Below are positions 54,093 to 63,019 of a DNA stretch of 64,000 nucleotides, piece after piece (the stretch's first letter is position 1; every line of letters starts with the position of its first letter). Below the pieces are notes generated by a model. It had not been told where the DNA came from. It searched no databases and saw only the letters and a list, made by a program, of their open reading frames with translations. The stretch is from Burkholderia sp. MS389 (GTDB lineage: Bacteria; Pseudomonadota; Gammaproteobacteria; Burkholderiales; Burkholderiaceae): assembly GCF_016899425.1 (NCBI RefSeq), contig NZ_CP045995.1, positions 2,542,001-2,606,000 on the forward strand, in the 5' to 3' direction. The position numbers were made by a program, and so were the translations under genes.

Positions 54093-54980
54093 ATGGAACT
54101 ACAAGCTATACCCTCGCAAGCGCGCCTGATGGGGCTGATCGACGCGGCGGTATGTCCACCGAAAGTGGTGCCTTTGCTGCAGCGTGCTGGCGTACCGTTT
54201 CTCTCCGTTTTCGCTGGTCTGCCTGAAGAGGAACTCGGGCCGGCTTCATTATTTTTGGTCTCGGTAGATGACACGGAGGCGGATTGGTTTGTAGAACTCG
54301 ATCAGCTCGATCGTCAAAGTCCATGCCTGTCCTTGATCTCTAGCCGGGTCGAGATGGATGCGCTCGTCACGCATCTGCAAGCCTTCCTGTTTGCGGATAT
54401 TGGCGACAACATGACCGCGATGGTCCGGTTCTTTGATCCGCGTAACACGACGGCGGTTTTGAACACGTGGGGAGAGCAGATTCGCGCCATGTTCATGAGC
54501 CCTATCGAGCAATGGATGTACCGCGGGCGTCACAAGGAGTGGCAGCACATCGGAAACGAATCGATGGCGAGCGCGAGGATCTGCCGTTCTGTCATGGTTC
54601 AGCTTGGGCCGGAGGACGTTAATGCCCTCACGGCGCACACGGAACCCGACGAGATTCTGGCTGCACTGATCGAGTCCGGCGATGTCGACGGAGAGCATAC
54701 CTACCTTGACCGCTTCGAGGATTTTATTCCTCGTTACCTCCGTGCGGTGCAGTGGGGGATCCGCGAGCCGGGGGATCGCCTTTCGTTCTGTCAGCATACC
54801 TATATGTACGGGCAGGATTTCGATCGGCATCGGTTTGTTCATGATTTGCTGATTCAGCGTCAGCAGTCTGATGAGTCGTTTAGTGTCGCTATCACTGGCG
54901 TTCCGGAAAGTGTATGGGCCGAGATTGAGCGGATGGGTCCGCACGACGCCGGGAGCGCTTCTCAGCCCGTTATGTTATAG
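54093..54980 (+). CDS. DUF4123 adaptor/chaperone for type VI effector loading (Tap/TEC)
   Basis: A 295-residue protein starting at 54093 (ACAGGATTGC upstream; a TTG two codons earlier is possible). The N-terminal half (SLFLVSVDDTEADWF, LQAFLFADIGDNMTAMVRFF, DPRNTTAVLNTW) has the DUF4123 layout. Such adaptors load a cargo effector onto VgrG and stay in the producer cell. Between the effector and PAAR genes, its client is most likely the Tle1 protein. Confidence 0.85.
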   Translation: MELQAIPSQARLMGLIDAAVCPPKVVPLLQRAGVPFLSVFAGLPEEELGPASLFLVSVDDTEADWFVELDQLDRQSPCLSLISSRVEMDALVTHLQAFLFADIGDNMTAMVRFFDPRNTTAVLNTWGEQIRAMFMSPIEQWMYRGRHKEWQHIGNESMASARICRSVMVQLGPEDVNALTAHTEPDEILAALIESGDVDGEHTYLDRFEDFIPRYLRAVQWGIREPGDRLSFCQHTYMYGQDFDRHRFVHDLLIQRQQSDESFSVAITGVPESVWAEIERMGPHDAGSASQPVML

Positions 54981-54989
54981 GGAGTATGT

Positions 54990-55271
54990 ATGGCATTGCA
55001 GATGATCGTGGTCGGTGATGCGACCTCACATGGCGGACGCGTGATCACCGGATCGGAAACACATAGCATCGATGGCAAAAAGATTGCGCGTTTGCACGAT
55101 CTGGTGGACTGTCCTGAAAAATATCCGGATGGACGACCACATGGAGTTAACAAGATAATCGAGGCGCATCCGACGGTAACGATCGATGGCCAACGCGTTG
55201 CGTTGCACGGCCATCATACCGAGTGCGGGTGCACGTTAATTGGCAGTATGACTGCTCGTGTGGGCGATTGA
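54990..55271 (+). CDS. PAAR-domain spike-tip protein
   Basis: A 93-residue protein. MIVVGDATSHGGRVITGSET, then IARLHDLVDCPEKYP and VALHGHHTECGCTLIGSMT, are classic PAAR elements, with the His and Cys residues expected to bind zinc at the cone tip. It caps the VgrG trimer and completes the delivery module. The gene follows DUF4123 by 9 bp and ends just before the decayed IS481 copy. Confidence 0.92.
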   Translation: MALQMIVVGDATSHGGRVITGSETHSIDGKKIARLHDLVDCPEKYPDGRPHGVNKIIEAHPTVTIDGQRVALHGHHTECGCTLIGSMTARVGD

Positions 55272-55326
55272 ACGATGCGTAGGATCACGTCGGTTGTGTC
55301 GAGGTGTGCGATTCACGGACATCGTT

Positions 55327-55865
55327 TCACTTCTTAAGGTGCCGACAATGTTCGGCGAGGGCCTTGTCGACGCGCCATTCGCGGTGCCGAATTCGCTCTT
55401 TCGTTTCGTCGAAGGCACTGCCCACCTCCTCCGCGGGAGGTGGGCTTTCTGTCAGATCAGCGATACGATCGACGGGTGTCTTGCCACCGAGCGAGCCGTG
55501 CGGGCGCTGCCAGTTGTAGTCGAACTTCCACTCCTCAATTCGTTGATCGATCGCGTCCTCCGTCGGCGAACGATACGACCAGGATTCGTTGATGTCAGTG
55601 AGCTATGATCGTTCTACTTTGCCATTGAGGTGTAGCGAGCGTGGCGGAATAGGTCGGAATTTGATGCACTCGCTCGTCAAACGGCGTTGCACCGGCTCAG
55701 CGAAGAACTCGCCGCCTCGGTCGGTTTGGATGCGCTGGATCGAGAACGGCTTTCCTCGATAACGCGATCAAGAAAGAGCAGCATATTTCGGGCAATTCTA
55801 CGTGGGTAGATCGTCAGTACCCCGGAACCGCGAGCAGTCGTCAATTGGTGTGTGCTGGTACGCAC
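55327..55865 (-). pseudogene. Decayed IS481-family transposase (C-terminal integrase core), several frameshifts
   Basis: The minus strand reads, in shifting frames, YPRRIARNMLLFLDRVIEE, then IQRIQTDRGGEFFAEPVQRR and PRSLHLNGKVERS, then after a frame change WKFDYNWQRPHGSLGGKTPV and a stop at 55327. These are the integrase-core motifs of IS481-type transposases. A stop follows KVERS and there is at least one more frameshift, so no functional enzyme can be made. Terminal repeats were not found. Confidence 0.8.
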
Positions 55866-55940
55866 CTCGAGCGATCAATACACTTCAACGACAAGGCGGT
55901 CTTGCATATCGAGCGACGCGCCCCGCGCCCCGCGACCGCC

Positions 55941-58454
55941 TCACTCCGTCAGCAGTTCAGCCCCGCGGCGCGACGAGATGCCGACCAACTGCTCGGCGGG
56001 CTGCGGCCGCGCGAACAGGAAACCCTGCCCCTGGTGGCAGCCGATCTCCTGCAGGAAGGCCAACTGCTTGGCCGTCTCGACGCCCTCCATCACGACATCG
56101 AGCCCCAGCGCGCGCCCCATCGCCACGATCGCGCGCACGATCGCGTCGTCCGTGCTGCCCGAGCCGCAGTCCGCGAGGAACGACCGATCGATCTTCAGCG
56201 TATCGACGGGCAGATCCTTCAGATACACCAGCGACGAATAGCCCGTGCCGAAATCGTCGATCGCCAGGCTGATTCCCCGCGTCGCCAGTTCGCGCAGCAG
56301 GATGCCGATTTCCTCGCGGGTGTTCATCGCCATGCTTTCAAGCAACTCGAGCTGCAGGTATTCGGCCGGCAACGCGGTTTCGCTGAGAATGGTCGTCAGG
56401 TCGCTGAGGAAGTGGTCGGTAAAGCACTGCCGTGCCGATACGTTCACCGACACCCGTCCGAACTCGAAGCCCTCGTCGAGCCAGCGGCGCGCCTGTCGGC
56501 AGGCTTCGTGCAGCACCCATTTGCCGATCGGGACGATCAGCGCGGATCGCTCCGCCAGCCCGATGAAGTCGCCCGGCGGCACCAAGCCGCGATGCGGATG
56601 CAGCCAGCGCAGCAGCGCTTCCACGCCGACGATCCGGCCGCTCGCCAGATCGTATTGCGGCTGGTAGAACAGGCGGAATTCGTTCTGCTCGAGCGCGCGA
56701 TGCAATTCGCCGAGCGTCTCCAGTTGCTCGATCGCCGACGACGTCATCTTGCTTTCGAAGAACTGGAACACGTTCCTGCCGCGGCTCTTCGCGCCGTACA
56801 TGGCCTGGTCCGCGAGCAGGATCAAGTCCTCCGCCGCAGTGCCGTCGTCCGGATAGATGCTGATGCCGATGCTGGGCGTCACGAAGATCTCGCGATCGCC
56901 GATATCGATCGCCCGTCCCACTTCGTCCAGCAGCTTGCGCGCGACGCGTCCCACGTCGCGGACGTCGTCGATCTCCTCGAGCACGAGCGCGAATTCGTCG
57001 CCGCCCATGCGCGCCACCGTGTCGTTCGCGCGCACATTGGCGACGATGCGCTCGGCGACCATCTTCAGCACCTCGTCGCCGGCGTTGTGGCCGAGCGTAT
57101 CGTTGATCAGCTTGAAGCGGTCGAGATCGAGGTACATCACCGCGACCTTGCGGCCGAACCGCTTCGCATGGCTGATCGCGTGCGCGAGCCGCTCCTCGAA
57201 CAACATCCGGTTCGCGAGATTGGTGAGCACGTCGTGCGTGGCGAGATAGCCCAGCCGCTCCTCCGCCTGGCGCCGCTGCGTGATGTCGGAAAAGATCGCC
57301 GCGTAGTGAGAGATCTCGCCATTGCTGTCGCGAATGCTGGTGATCGTCAGGTATTCGAGAAACAGTTCGCCGGTCTTGCGGCGATTCCAGATTTCGCCTT
57401 GCCAGTGGCCATCGGTCGTGAGCGAATGCCACAGCTGCTTGTAGAAATCGGGCGTCTGGCGCCCGGAACTCAGCAAGCCCGGGTTGCGCCCGATCACTTC
57501 ATCCTCGCTGTACCCGGTCAGGCGCGTGAACGCCTGGTTGACGCGCTCGATCCGCGCGCGCCGGTCGGTCACCATGATGCCTTCGAGCGCCGATTCGAAC
57601 ACGCGATCCGCCATGCGCAGGTTGAAGCGCGCGAGCCCCAGCGCTTCGTCGCGCTCGCGCAACGCGCTGCGCAGCTCGTTCGCGTATTCGTGCTCGATGC
57701 TCTGCAGCACGTCCGCGAAGCAGAGCAGGCCGGTCAGCCTGCCATCGTCGTCGCGGATGCCGACATGCCGCATGTTGTGTTCGGTCATGAAGCGCTGCGC
57801 CGCATACAGGCTTTGCCTGGCGGTCAGCATCTGCAGCGGCTTGCTCGCATGGGCGCCGACCGCGCCTTGGGCGCCGCCGTCCGCCAGCAGCCGGACGATG
57901 TCGCGTTCGGTCAGGATGCCGTGCTCGCCGTCGTCGTAGCCGACGAGGATCGCATCGAGCCGTTGCGCGCGCATCTGTGCGATGACGTCGTGCAGTCCGG
58001 CCTGCTCGGGCACCACGACGGGCGGATGGACGCGGATCGACTCGATCGGCTTCAGGTGCAGGAAAAATTCCGGGCCCTGGTTCACGACGACGTCGGTTTG
58101 CGTCAGCACGCCGATCGCGGCGCCATCCCGCACCACCACGAAGTGCCGCACGCCCGACTGCTTGAACTTCATCGCGGCTTCGCCGAGCGGCGTGTCGGCC
58201 TCGAGCGTCATCACCGGATGGCTCATCACCTCGCTGACCGGCCGATCGAGCTCGCCCGGATTGTCGCCGGCCGACAGCGCATCGTGCTCGGTCCAGATCC
58301 CGACGACCTGTTCCTCCTTCATCACGACGATCGAGCTGCACCGTTCGGCGAACATGCGTCGCGCGGCCTCCCGCACCGGCGTGGCGGGTGCGCAGGACAG
58401 AATCTGGCGCGCGACGAGGCGCGCAATCGGAACATCGTAGCTGTTCGGGTACAT
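55941..58454 (-). CDS. CBS-PAS-GGDEF-EAL protein, c-di-GMP synthesis and/or hydrolysis
   Basis: An 837-residue cytoplasmic protein: two CBS pairs (about residues 10-265, e.g. PVSEVMSHPVMTLEADTPLG), a PAS domain with PAC (about 295-410), GGDEF (about 415-575) and EAL (about 590-835). The cyclase motif VARMGGDEFALVLEE is intact, with RAND as inhibition site. The phosphodiesterase motifs GVEALLRWLHP, DDFGTGYSSLVYLKDLP and KIDRSFL are also complete, so both activities are possible. CBS pairs usually sense adenine nucleotides. The start at 58454 lies behind a weak AGAGA; a frame-open extension upstream lacks domain similarity. It is downstream of the EAL-HDOD gene. Confidence 0.93.
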   Translation of the reverse strand: MYPNSYDVPIARLVARQILSCAPATPVREAARRMFAERCSSIVVMKEEQVVGIWTEHDALSAGDNPGELDRPVSEVMSHPVMTLEADTPLGEAAMKFKQSGVRHFVVVRDGAAIGVLTQTDVVVNQGPEFFLHLKPIESIRVHPPVVVPEQAGLHDVIAQMRAQRLDAILVGYDDGEHGILTERDIVRLLADGGAQGAVGAHASKPLQMLTARQSLYAAQRFMTEHNMRHVGIRDDDGRLTGLLCFADVLQSIEHEYANELRSALRERDEALGLARFNLRMADRVFESALEGIMVTDRRARIERVNQAFTRLTGYSEDEVIGRNPGLLSSGRQTPDFYKQLWHSLTTDGHWQGEIWNRRKTGELFLEYLTITSIRDSNGEISHYAAIFSDITQRRQAEERLGYLATHDVLTNLANRMLFEERLAHAISHAKRFGRKVAVMYLDLDRFKLINDTLGHNAGDEVLKMVAERIVANVRANDTVARMGGDEFALVLEEIDDVRDVGRVARKLLDEVGRAIDIGDREIFVTPSIGISIYPDDGTAAEDLILLADQAMYGAKSRGRNVFQFFESKMTSSAIEQLETLGELHRALEQNEFRLFYQPQYDLASGRIVGVEALLRWLHPHRGLVPPGDFIGLAERSALIVPIGKWVLHEACRQARRWLDEGFEFGRVSVNVSARQCFTDHFLSDLTTILSETALPAEYLQLELLESMAMNTREEIGILLRELATRGISLAIDDFGTGYSSLVYLKDLPVDTLKIDRSFLADCGSGSTDDAIVRAIVAMGRALGLDVVMEGVETAKQLAFLQEIGCHQGQGFLFARPQPAEQLVGISSRRGAELLTE

Positions 58455-58778
58455 TCTCTGACCAAGACGAAAAATCCTTGCCGGCGCGCTTCGATCCGGC
58501 AACCTTCGGGCGCGCCCGCGCCGGCCGGCAAGGCATGATCTTGCTCGCCTCGACGGGTTGCGCACGCATCGAACTCGCCCACGCGGAATCGATGCCCGGT
58601 TGTCCGGCGAAACCGCACGCCGGCGCATCGCCCTCGCACGGGCCGCCGCCCTGAGTTAACGGCAGATTCGGTCAAGAGTTGAGTGCGATGACCCCATTCG
58701 GGCCGTACGTCGGCAAGTCGAGCGGCTGCGGGCTGGGCGAGATTGGCGGCGCGGCCGTCGCGCCGCCCATTGCAAGGC
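58455..58778. other. Spacer between two c-di-GMP-related genes, with hairpin
   Basis: A 324-bp gap. GGCGGCGCG / CGCGCCGCC at 58745-58767 forms a strong stem just past the end of the EAL-HDOD gene and may act as its terminator, although no T-run follows. No gene is seen. Confidence 0.4.
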
Positions 58779-60098
58779 TTACTGAGGGCGGTATGCGGGT
58801 AGCCCGCGCACCTGATCGTCGTACCACGTGGTGGCAGCGAGCCAGAGCGTGGTCAGGTCGTTCGGGGTGAAGATCGGCAATGTGTTGCACGCTGCGCGGA
58901 TGACGTCGAAGTCCCCCGATTCCGCTGCCTCGCTGGCGTTCAGGAGCCAACCCAGCTCGCCATGCCGTTCGAGCAGTGCCCGCCGGATATCGGCGTGAAT
59001 CGGCGTCGTCGTGACGACGTCCTCGATCGTGCTGCCGAACAGCACATGAACGAGTGAGAACACGCCCGCAATGAACGCGGTAGCGGCGAACCGGTCATCG
59101 TCGGGCCGCAGCCGGCCCGCGGCCAGTTCCATGAATCGCGCCCGCGCGCCGCATAGCTGCGCCAGCGGATCGGAGCGCAACGCGTCCAGGCGCTCATCGG
59201 CAAACAGGAGCAACTGGGTCCAGCGCGTAATTTGCCGCGTGCCGACCAGCATGATCGCCTCGCGCAGTGACGAAACGGGCCGGCTGAGCCCCACCGCGCT
59301 TGAATTGAGCAGCATCAGAAGGGGAATGACGAGGTTCGGAATGCGTTTGAGTTCGGCTTCGAGTTCAACGATCTCCGGTTCGCCGCCCAGAAGCACGAGC
59401 AGGCGCAGCAGCGCGTCGCGCGATGGCGTGACGCGCCGCGAGGTCAGCACCTGCGGTTTCGCGAAGTAGTAGCCTTGAAACAGTTCGAAGCCCGCTTGCA
59501 TGGCGGAGGCATGGTCCTCCGGCGTTTCGATTTTCTCGGCGACCGACATCTTCCCGTGCTGCTTGACGGTGCCGATCAGTTCGGCAAGGTGCTCGCGCGG
59601 ACATTCGAGAAAATCGATCTTGACGATATCGACGTAAGGGAGAAATTCGAACAGGCGGGGGGAAACCTCGGAAACATCGTCCAGCGCGAGCCGATAGCCC
59701 GCGCGCCGCAGTTCGCTACAGCGCTTGCAGAGCGCGTCGTCGAACGTCACCGTTTCGAGGATTTCGAGTATGAAGCGTTCATGTGGCAACAACCAGACGA
59801 TGTCGGACATCAGCACCGTTCGATCGATGTTCACATAGCCCGTGCGATCGCCCAGTGCGGCGGTGAGGCCGATATCCCCGATGAGTCTTCCGATGACCTG
59901 CGCGGTGGCGGCAGCGTCATCCGTGATGTGGGCGCGATTGGCTGTCCCCGAGCGGAACAATAGTTCGAATGCGATCAACGCTCCGCTGCGGTCCAGAATC
60001 GGTTGCCGCCCGAGGTAGACGTATTCCGGTGCGGCGGCTTTGCCGCCCGACTCCGGTTGATCGCCGGCGGGGCGGGGCGACGGTGCGCTCGTATTCAA
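58779..60098 (-). CDS. EAL-HDOD (YuxH-type) signalling protein
   Basis: A ~439-residue protein from a TTG at 60098 (AAGGGAACG upstream); an in-frame ATG at 60212 would add 38 unlikely residues. The N-terminal EAL-like domain is degenerate: YLGRQPILDRSGALIAFELL carries ELL instead of EAL, and downstream motifs (LALDDVSE, VDIVKIDFLE, VAEKIETPED) are partly kept, so catalysis is doubtful. The C-terminal HDOD domain covers about 235-420 (NLVIPLLMLLNSSAVGLSRP). Known YuxH relatives act as scaffold or regulatory proteins in motility and stress. Neighbouring c-di-GMP genes fit that role. Confidence 0.85.
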   Translation of the reverse strand: MNTSAPSPRPAGDQPESGGKAAAPEYVYLGRQPILDRSGALIAFELLFRSGTANRAHITDDAAATAQVIGRLIGDIGLTAALGDRTGYVNIDRTVLMSDIVWLLPHERFILEILETVTFDDALCKRCSELRRAGYRLALDDVSEVSPRLFEFLPYVDIVKIDFLECPREHLAELIGTVKQHGKMSVAEKIETPEDHASAMQAGFELFQGYYFAKPQVLTSRRVTPSRDALLRLLVLLGGEPEIVELEAELKRIPNLVIPLLMLLNSSAVGLSRPVSSLREAIMLVGTRQITRWTQLLLFADERLDALRSDPLAQLCGARARFMELAAGRLRPDDDRFAATAFIAGVFSLVHVLFGSTIEDVVTTTPIHADIRRALLERHGELGWLLNASEAAESGDFDVIRAACNTLPIFTPNDLTTLWLAATTWYDDQVRGLPAYRPQ

Positions 60099-60396
60099 TC
60101 TTGAACGTTCCCTTTGAGTTGAGGTCTCGCGGACGCCAGGCGGGCATCCGTCGCATCCGGGGAGTTCGTTGTGCCGATGACTGACGCCCTCGCCGGCTTC
60201 TTCAACGTTCACGAAGATGCGCGCGGCCCTTCCGGGTCGGCGCCGACCCTCGCGGTTTGCTCCACCTGTCAGTTTACTCGCGGCACGGGTGGCCGGCTAG
60301 AAGTTGTCCCATTCCCCCGCCGGGGGGCGGATGCGTGTCGGAGGAGCCGCAGTGGGGTGCGTGTCCGGGCGGCTGACTTCGCATTGCGTGAGCCGC

Positions 60397-61839
60397 CTAG
60401 TTTTTCGCCACAGCGTCCGTTTCCGTCTGCGGCCCACCCGCCGCATCATTCCGGCTCCACCCACCCCCAAGCGACCGATACAACGCCACCGCCGCCAGCG
60501 CATGCTCGCGCTTGACCTGATTCAGCGAATCCGAATCGCGCAGATACACCTCCTGCGCCGACAGCACGTCCAGAAAGTCCGTCGCGCCACCCTTGTAAAG
60601 CTGATTCGCCAACCCGAGCGCTTTATCGGAAGCCGCCAATGCACTATCGAGCCGCCGCGTCGCCTCATCGGAACTGACGAGATTCGCGCGTGCATCCTCG
60701 ACTTCCCGCAGCGCTTGCAGCATCGTCTGCCGTAACCCGAGTTCCGACTCCCGCATCCGGCTTTCGCTCTGCGAGATATCGGCGGTAATCCGTCCCGCGT
60801 TGAAGATCGGGCTCGTCGCACTCAACGCCGCGCTGAACAGGTTATCGGTCAACGTCGGCAACCCGAGATACGAAGCGGCGAGAATCCCGTCCGTCAGGTT
60901 CAACGAAAACTTCGGATACCGTTCGGCCTTCGCCACGCCCACTTGCGCCGCACGCCGCTCGACTTGAGCATAAGCAGTCAGCACATCGGGCCGTCGCAGC
61001 AACGCTTGCGAAGGCAACGTTCCCGGCGCGCCGACCGGCGGCGCGGGAATCTCTCCGGCCTGCGCCAGCACGAGCCGATCGACCGATTCCGGTGTCCGCC
61101 CCGAATACACGGCGATCAGATTCAGCTGATGCGAGATCTGCGCCTGCGTCGGCGGAATCCCGGCTTCGAGCGCATCGAGCTGGTTCTGTGCGCGCGTGAC
61201 GTCGAGTTCCGTCGACAGCCCGAACGCCTGTCGCTTGCGCGTGAGTTCGAGCGCATGCTGCCGGATCTTCGCGTTGTCCTGCAGGATCTTCAATTCCTGC
61301 TGCGCCCAGCGCAGATCGACATACGCGGATGCCGCATCGGCAGCGAGCGCGAGGCGCATCGCATCTTCCGCATGCTTCTGCCCGACCAACTCCGCTTGAG
61401 CGGCGAGCAGATCGAGCCGTTCGCCGCCGAACACATCGGGCGACCAGCTGAGCGCGAGCCCCGCGCCGGCCTGCCGCACATAACCGAGCGGCGGCGGCGT
61501 GTTCTGCCGTGCGTCGGCCGCATGCGCGGTCGCGTCGAGTTCGGGCAGCAACACCGCGCGCTTCTGCACGGTCAGCGCCTGCGCCTGCTTCACGCGTTCG
61601 GCGGCGGCCTGCAGATCGAGATTGCCGTCGAGCACGGTCGCGATCAGCCGGTCGAGCACGGGGTCGTGGAATTGCGCCCACCAGGCGGCGGCGTCGATGT
61701 CCGCGCGCGGCACGTCGGTGTCCCATGCGGTAGGCGCGAGCGTCTGAACGGAATCGTTCAGCGCCGGATGCTGCGCGGGCTGCACCGCACACCCGGCGGC
61801 GAATGCGCTGACGGCCAGCGCGACGAGTAGCTTCTTCAT
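60397..61839 (-). CDS. NodT-type outer-membrane efflux factor (RND/MFS tripartite pump)
   Basis: A 480-residue lipoprotein. The ATG at 61839 (CTCGGAGC upstream) starts MKKLLVALAVSAFAAGCAVQ with a lipobox Cys17. Two repeats of the TolC-like fold are recognisable (AAAERVKQAQALTVQKRAVL; VERRAAQVGVAKAERYPKFS; LQALREVEDARANLVSSDEA). It forms the outer-membrane duct of a drug efflux pump. Its natural partner is the DHA2 MFS gene at 63020-64000, now separated from it by a tnpB element. A membrane-fusion protein gene is not between them and may lie outside the window. Confidence 0.92.
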   Translation of the reverse strand: MKKLLVALAVSAFAAGCAVQPAQHPALNDSVQTLAPTAWDTDVPRADIDAAAWWAQFHDPVLDRLIATVLDGNLDLQAAAERVKQAQALTVQKRAVLLPELDATAHAADARQNTPPPLGYVRQAGAGLALSWSPDVFGGERLDLLAAQAELVGQKHAEDAMRLALAADAASAYVDLRWAQQELKILQDNAKIRQHALELTRKRQAFGLSTELDVTRAQNQLDALEAGIPPTQAQISHQLNLIAVYSGRTPESVDRLVLAQAGEIPAPPVGAPGTLPSQALLRRPDVLTAYAQVERRAAQVGVAKAERYPKFSLNLTDGILAASYLGLPTLTDNLFSAALSATSPIFNAGRITADISQSESRMRESELGLRQTMLQALREVEDARANLVSSDEATRRLDSALAASDKALGLANQLYKGGATDFLDVLSAQEVYLRDSDSLNQVKREHALAAVALYRSLGGGWSRNDAAGGPQTETDAVAKN

Positions 61840-61858
61840 CAGAATTTGCTCCGAGAAA

Positions 61859-61878
61859 TCCCGCCATTGATGGCGGGA
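61859..61878. repeat. Left-end hairpin of the tnpB element
   Basis: Perfect 9-bp inverted repeat TCCCGCCAT / ATGGCGGGA separated by TG. Its position between the nodT start and tnpB fits the subterminal hairpin recognised by the Y1 transposase. Confidence 0.55.
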
Positions 61879-61931
61879 AGGAAAGAATTGCTGTTGACAG
61901 GCTGCTTCTTCCACGGGTTAGGATCACCGGC

Positions 61932-62984
61932 ATGATCCTTGTCTACCGCTACCGGGTGAAGTCGCTCAACGGACTGCTCAACAAGCAGAGCCGTGCGGTG
62001 AACTACGTCTGGAACTTCTGCAACGACACGCAGAAGCACGCGCTCAAGTGGGGCAAGAAGTGGCCTACAGGATTCGACCTGAACGTGCTGACCACCGGCA
62101 GCAGCAAGGAACTCGGTATTCACTCCGGCACGGTCAACGCGACGTGCGAGCAATATGCGAAGTCGCGCAGCCAGCGCCGTCGGCCCTACCTGCGCTATCG
62201 CGGCAGGAAATCGCTGGGCTGGGTGCCGCTGAAGGGGCGTGACCTGAAGCGCGAGGGCGACGCGTTCCGTTTCGCCGGCAACACCTTCCGCGTGTTCAAT
62301 AGCCGCCCGCTTCCCGAAGGCAAGATCAAGGACGGGGCCAACTTTGCGCAGGATGCACGCGGCAACTGGTTCTTGAACATAGCGATCGAGATGCCGGATG
62401 TTCAGGCTCGCCCGATCCGTTCCGGTGTGGGCATCGATCTCGGCCTGAAAGACTTCGCCACACTTTCGACCGGCGAGAAACTGCCCAATGACCAATTCGG
62501 TCGACGAGCGGCGGAAAAGCTGGCGAAAGCGCAACGGGCGCGAAAGCACAAGCGACATATCGCGAAGCTGCACGCCAAGATCGCGAATGCCCGAGCCGAT
62601 TTCCAGCACAAGCTCGTGCTCGAGTTGGTGTGGCGCTTCGATTACATCGCGGTCGGCAACGTGTCGGCTGTCAAACTCGCCAGAACCAGGATGGCGAAGA
62701 GCGTCTACGACGCATCCTGGTCGTCCTTCCGAAACAAGCTCCGTTACAAGGCGATCGCGCACGGGGCCACGTTCGAGGAAGTCGACGAAAGCGGTTCCAC
62801 CCAGTCCTGTTCGGCGTGCGGGTCGAAAGACAGCACGACGCGGCCGAAAGGTATCGCGGGACTGCGAATAAGAGAGTGGGCCTGCAGTGACTGTGGTGTC
62901 GAGCATGATCGAGATACCAACGCTGCGCTGAACATTCTCCGATGCGGACGTGCATCGCCAGATGTGGGAATCCTCCGCGCTTAG
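61932..62984 (+). CDS. tnpB: TnpB-family RNA-guided nuclease with atypical RuvC-II site
   Basis: A 350-residue protein. RuvC-I is GVGIDLGLKDFATLSTGEKL (Asp169). The zinc ribbon is CSACGS (Cys293, Cys296) and WACSDCGVEH (Cys318, Cys321). RuvC-III is HDRDTNAALNIL (Asp328). At RuvC-II, where TnpB normally has Glu in an E-D-L motif, the sequence is YIAVGNVSAVKLA with Gly242; Glu282 or Glu283 (TFEEVDESGSTQ) may substitute. TnpB proteins use a right-end RNA to cut DNA and keep the element in place. The N-terminal domain is somewhat shorter than usual. No tnpA is present, so mobility would need a helper. Confidence 0.9.
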   Translation: MILVYRYRVKSLNGLLNKQSRAVNYVWNFCNDTQKHALKWGKKWPTGFDLNVLTTGSSKELGIHSGTVNATCEQYAKSRSQRRRPYLRYRGRKSLGWVPLKGRDLKREGDAFRFAGNTFRVFNSRPLPEGKIKDGANFAQDARGNWFLNIAIEMPDVQARPIRSGVGIDLGLKDFATLSTGEKLPNDQFGRRAAEKLAKAQRARKHKRHIAKLHAKIANARADFQHKLVLELVWRFDYIAVGNVSAVKLARTRMAKSVYDASWSSFRNKLRYKAIAHGATFEEVDESGSTQSCSACGSKDSTTRPKGIAGLRIREWACSDCGVEHDRDTNAALNILRCGRASPDVGILRA

Positions 62985-63001
62985 GCGGAGGAGGACGTCA
63001 A
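62960..63001 (+). ncRNA. Predicted 3' part of the omega RNA / right end of the tnpB element
   Basis: In TnpB systems the guide RNA scaffold overlaps the 3' end of tnpB and reaches the element's right end, the guide being the flanking DNA. Here a GC-rich hairpin (62972-62991, loop GCTTAG) spans the stop codon and is followed by AGGACGTCAA ending at about 63001. The guide would then be the bases after 63001. The call rests on analogy. Confidence 0.45.
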
Positions 63002-63019
63002 GATGATGATCCGTGGGCC

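Larger units (their letters stand above)
61850..63001 (+). mobile_element. Solo tnpB element of the IS200/IS605 group (IS1341-like)
   Basis: A tnpB gene without tnpA, flanked by subterminal hairpins. On the left, TCCCGCCAT / ATGGCGGGA (61859-61878) lies 54 bp before the gene. On the right, CCTCCGC / GCGGAGG (62972-62991) overlaps the tnpB stop and is followed by AGGACGTCAA, a typical right-end sequence. The exact tips are estimated. The element sits between two co-oriented efflux genes and runs against them. Confidence 0.75.

Noticed and set aside
60315..60327. CCCCC/GGGGG hairpin as terminator of the nodT gene
   Set aside because: Very short stem with a 3-base loop and no T-run on the relevant strand.
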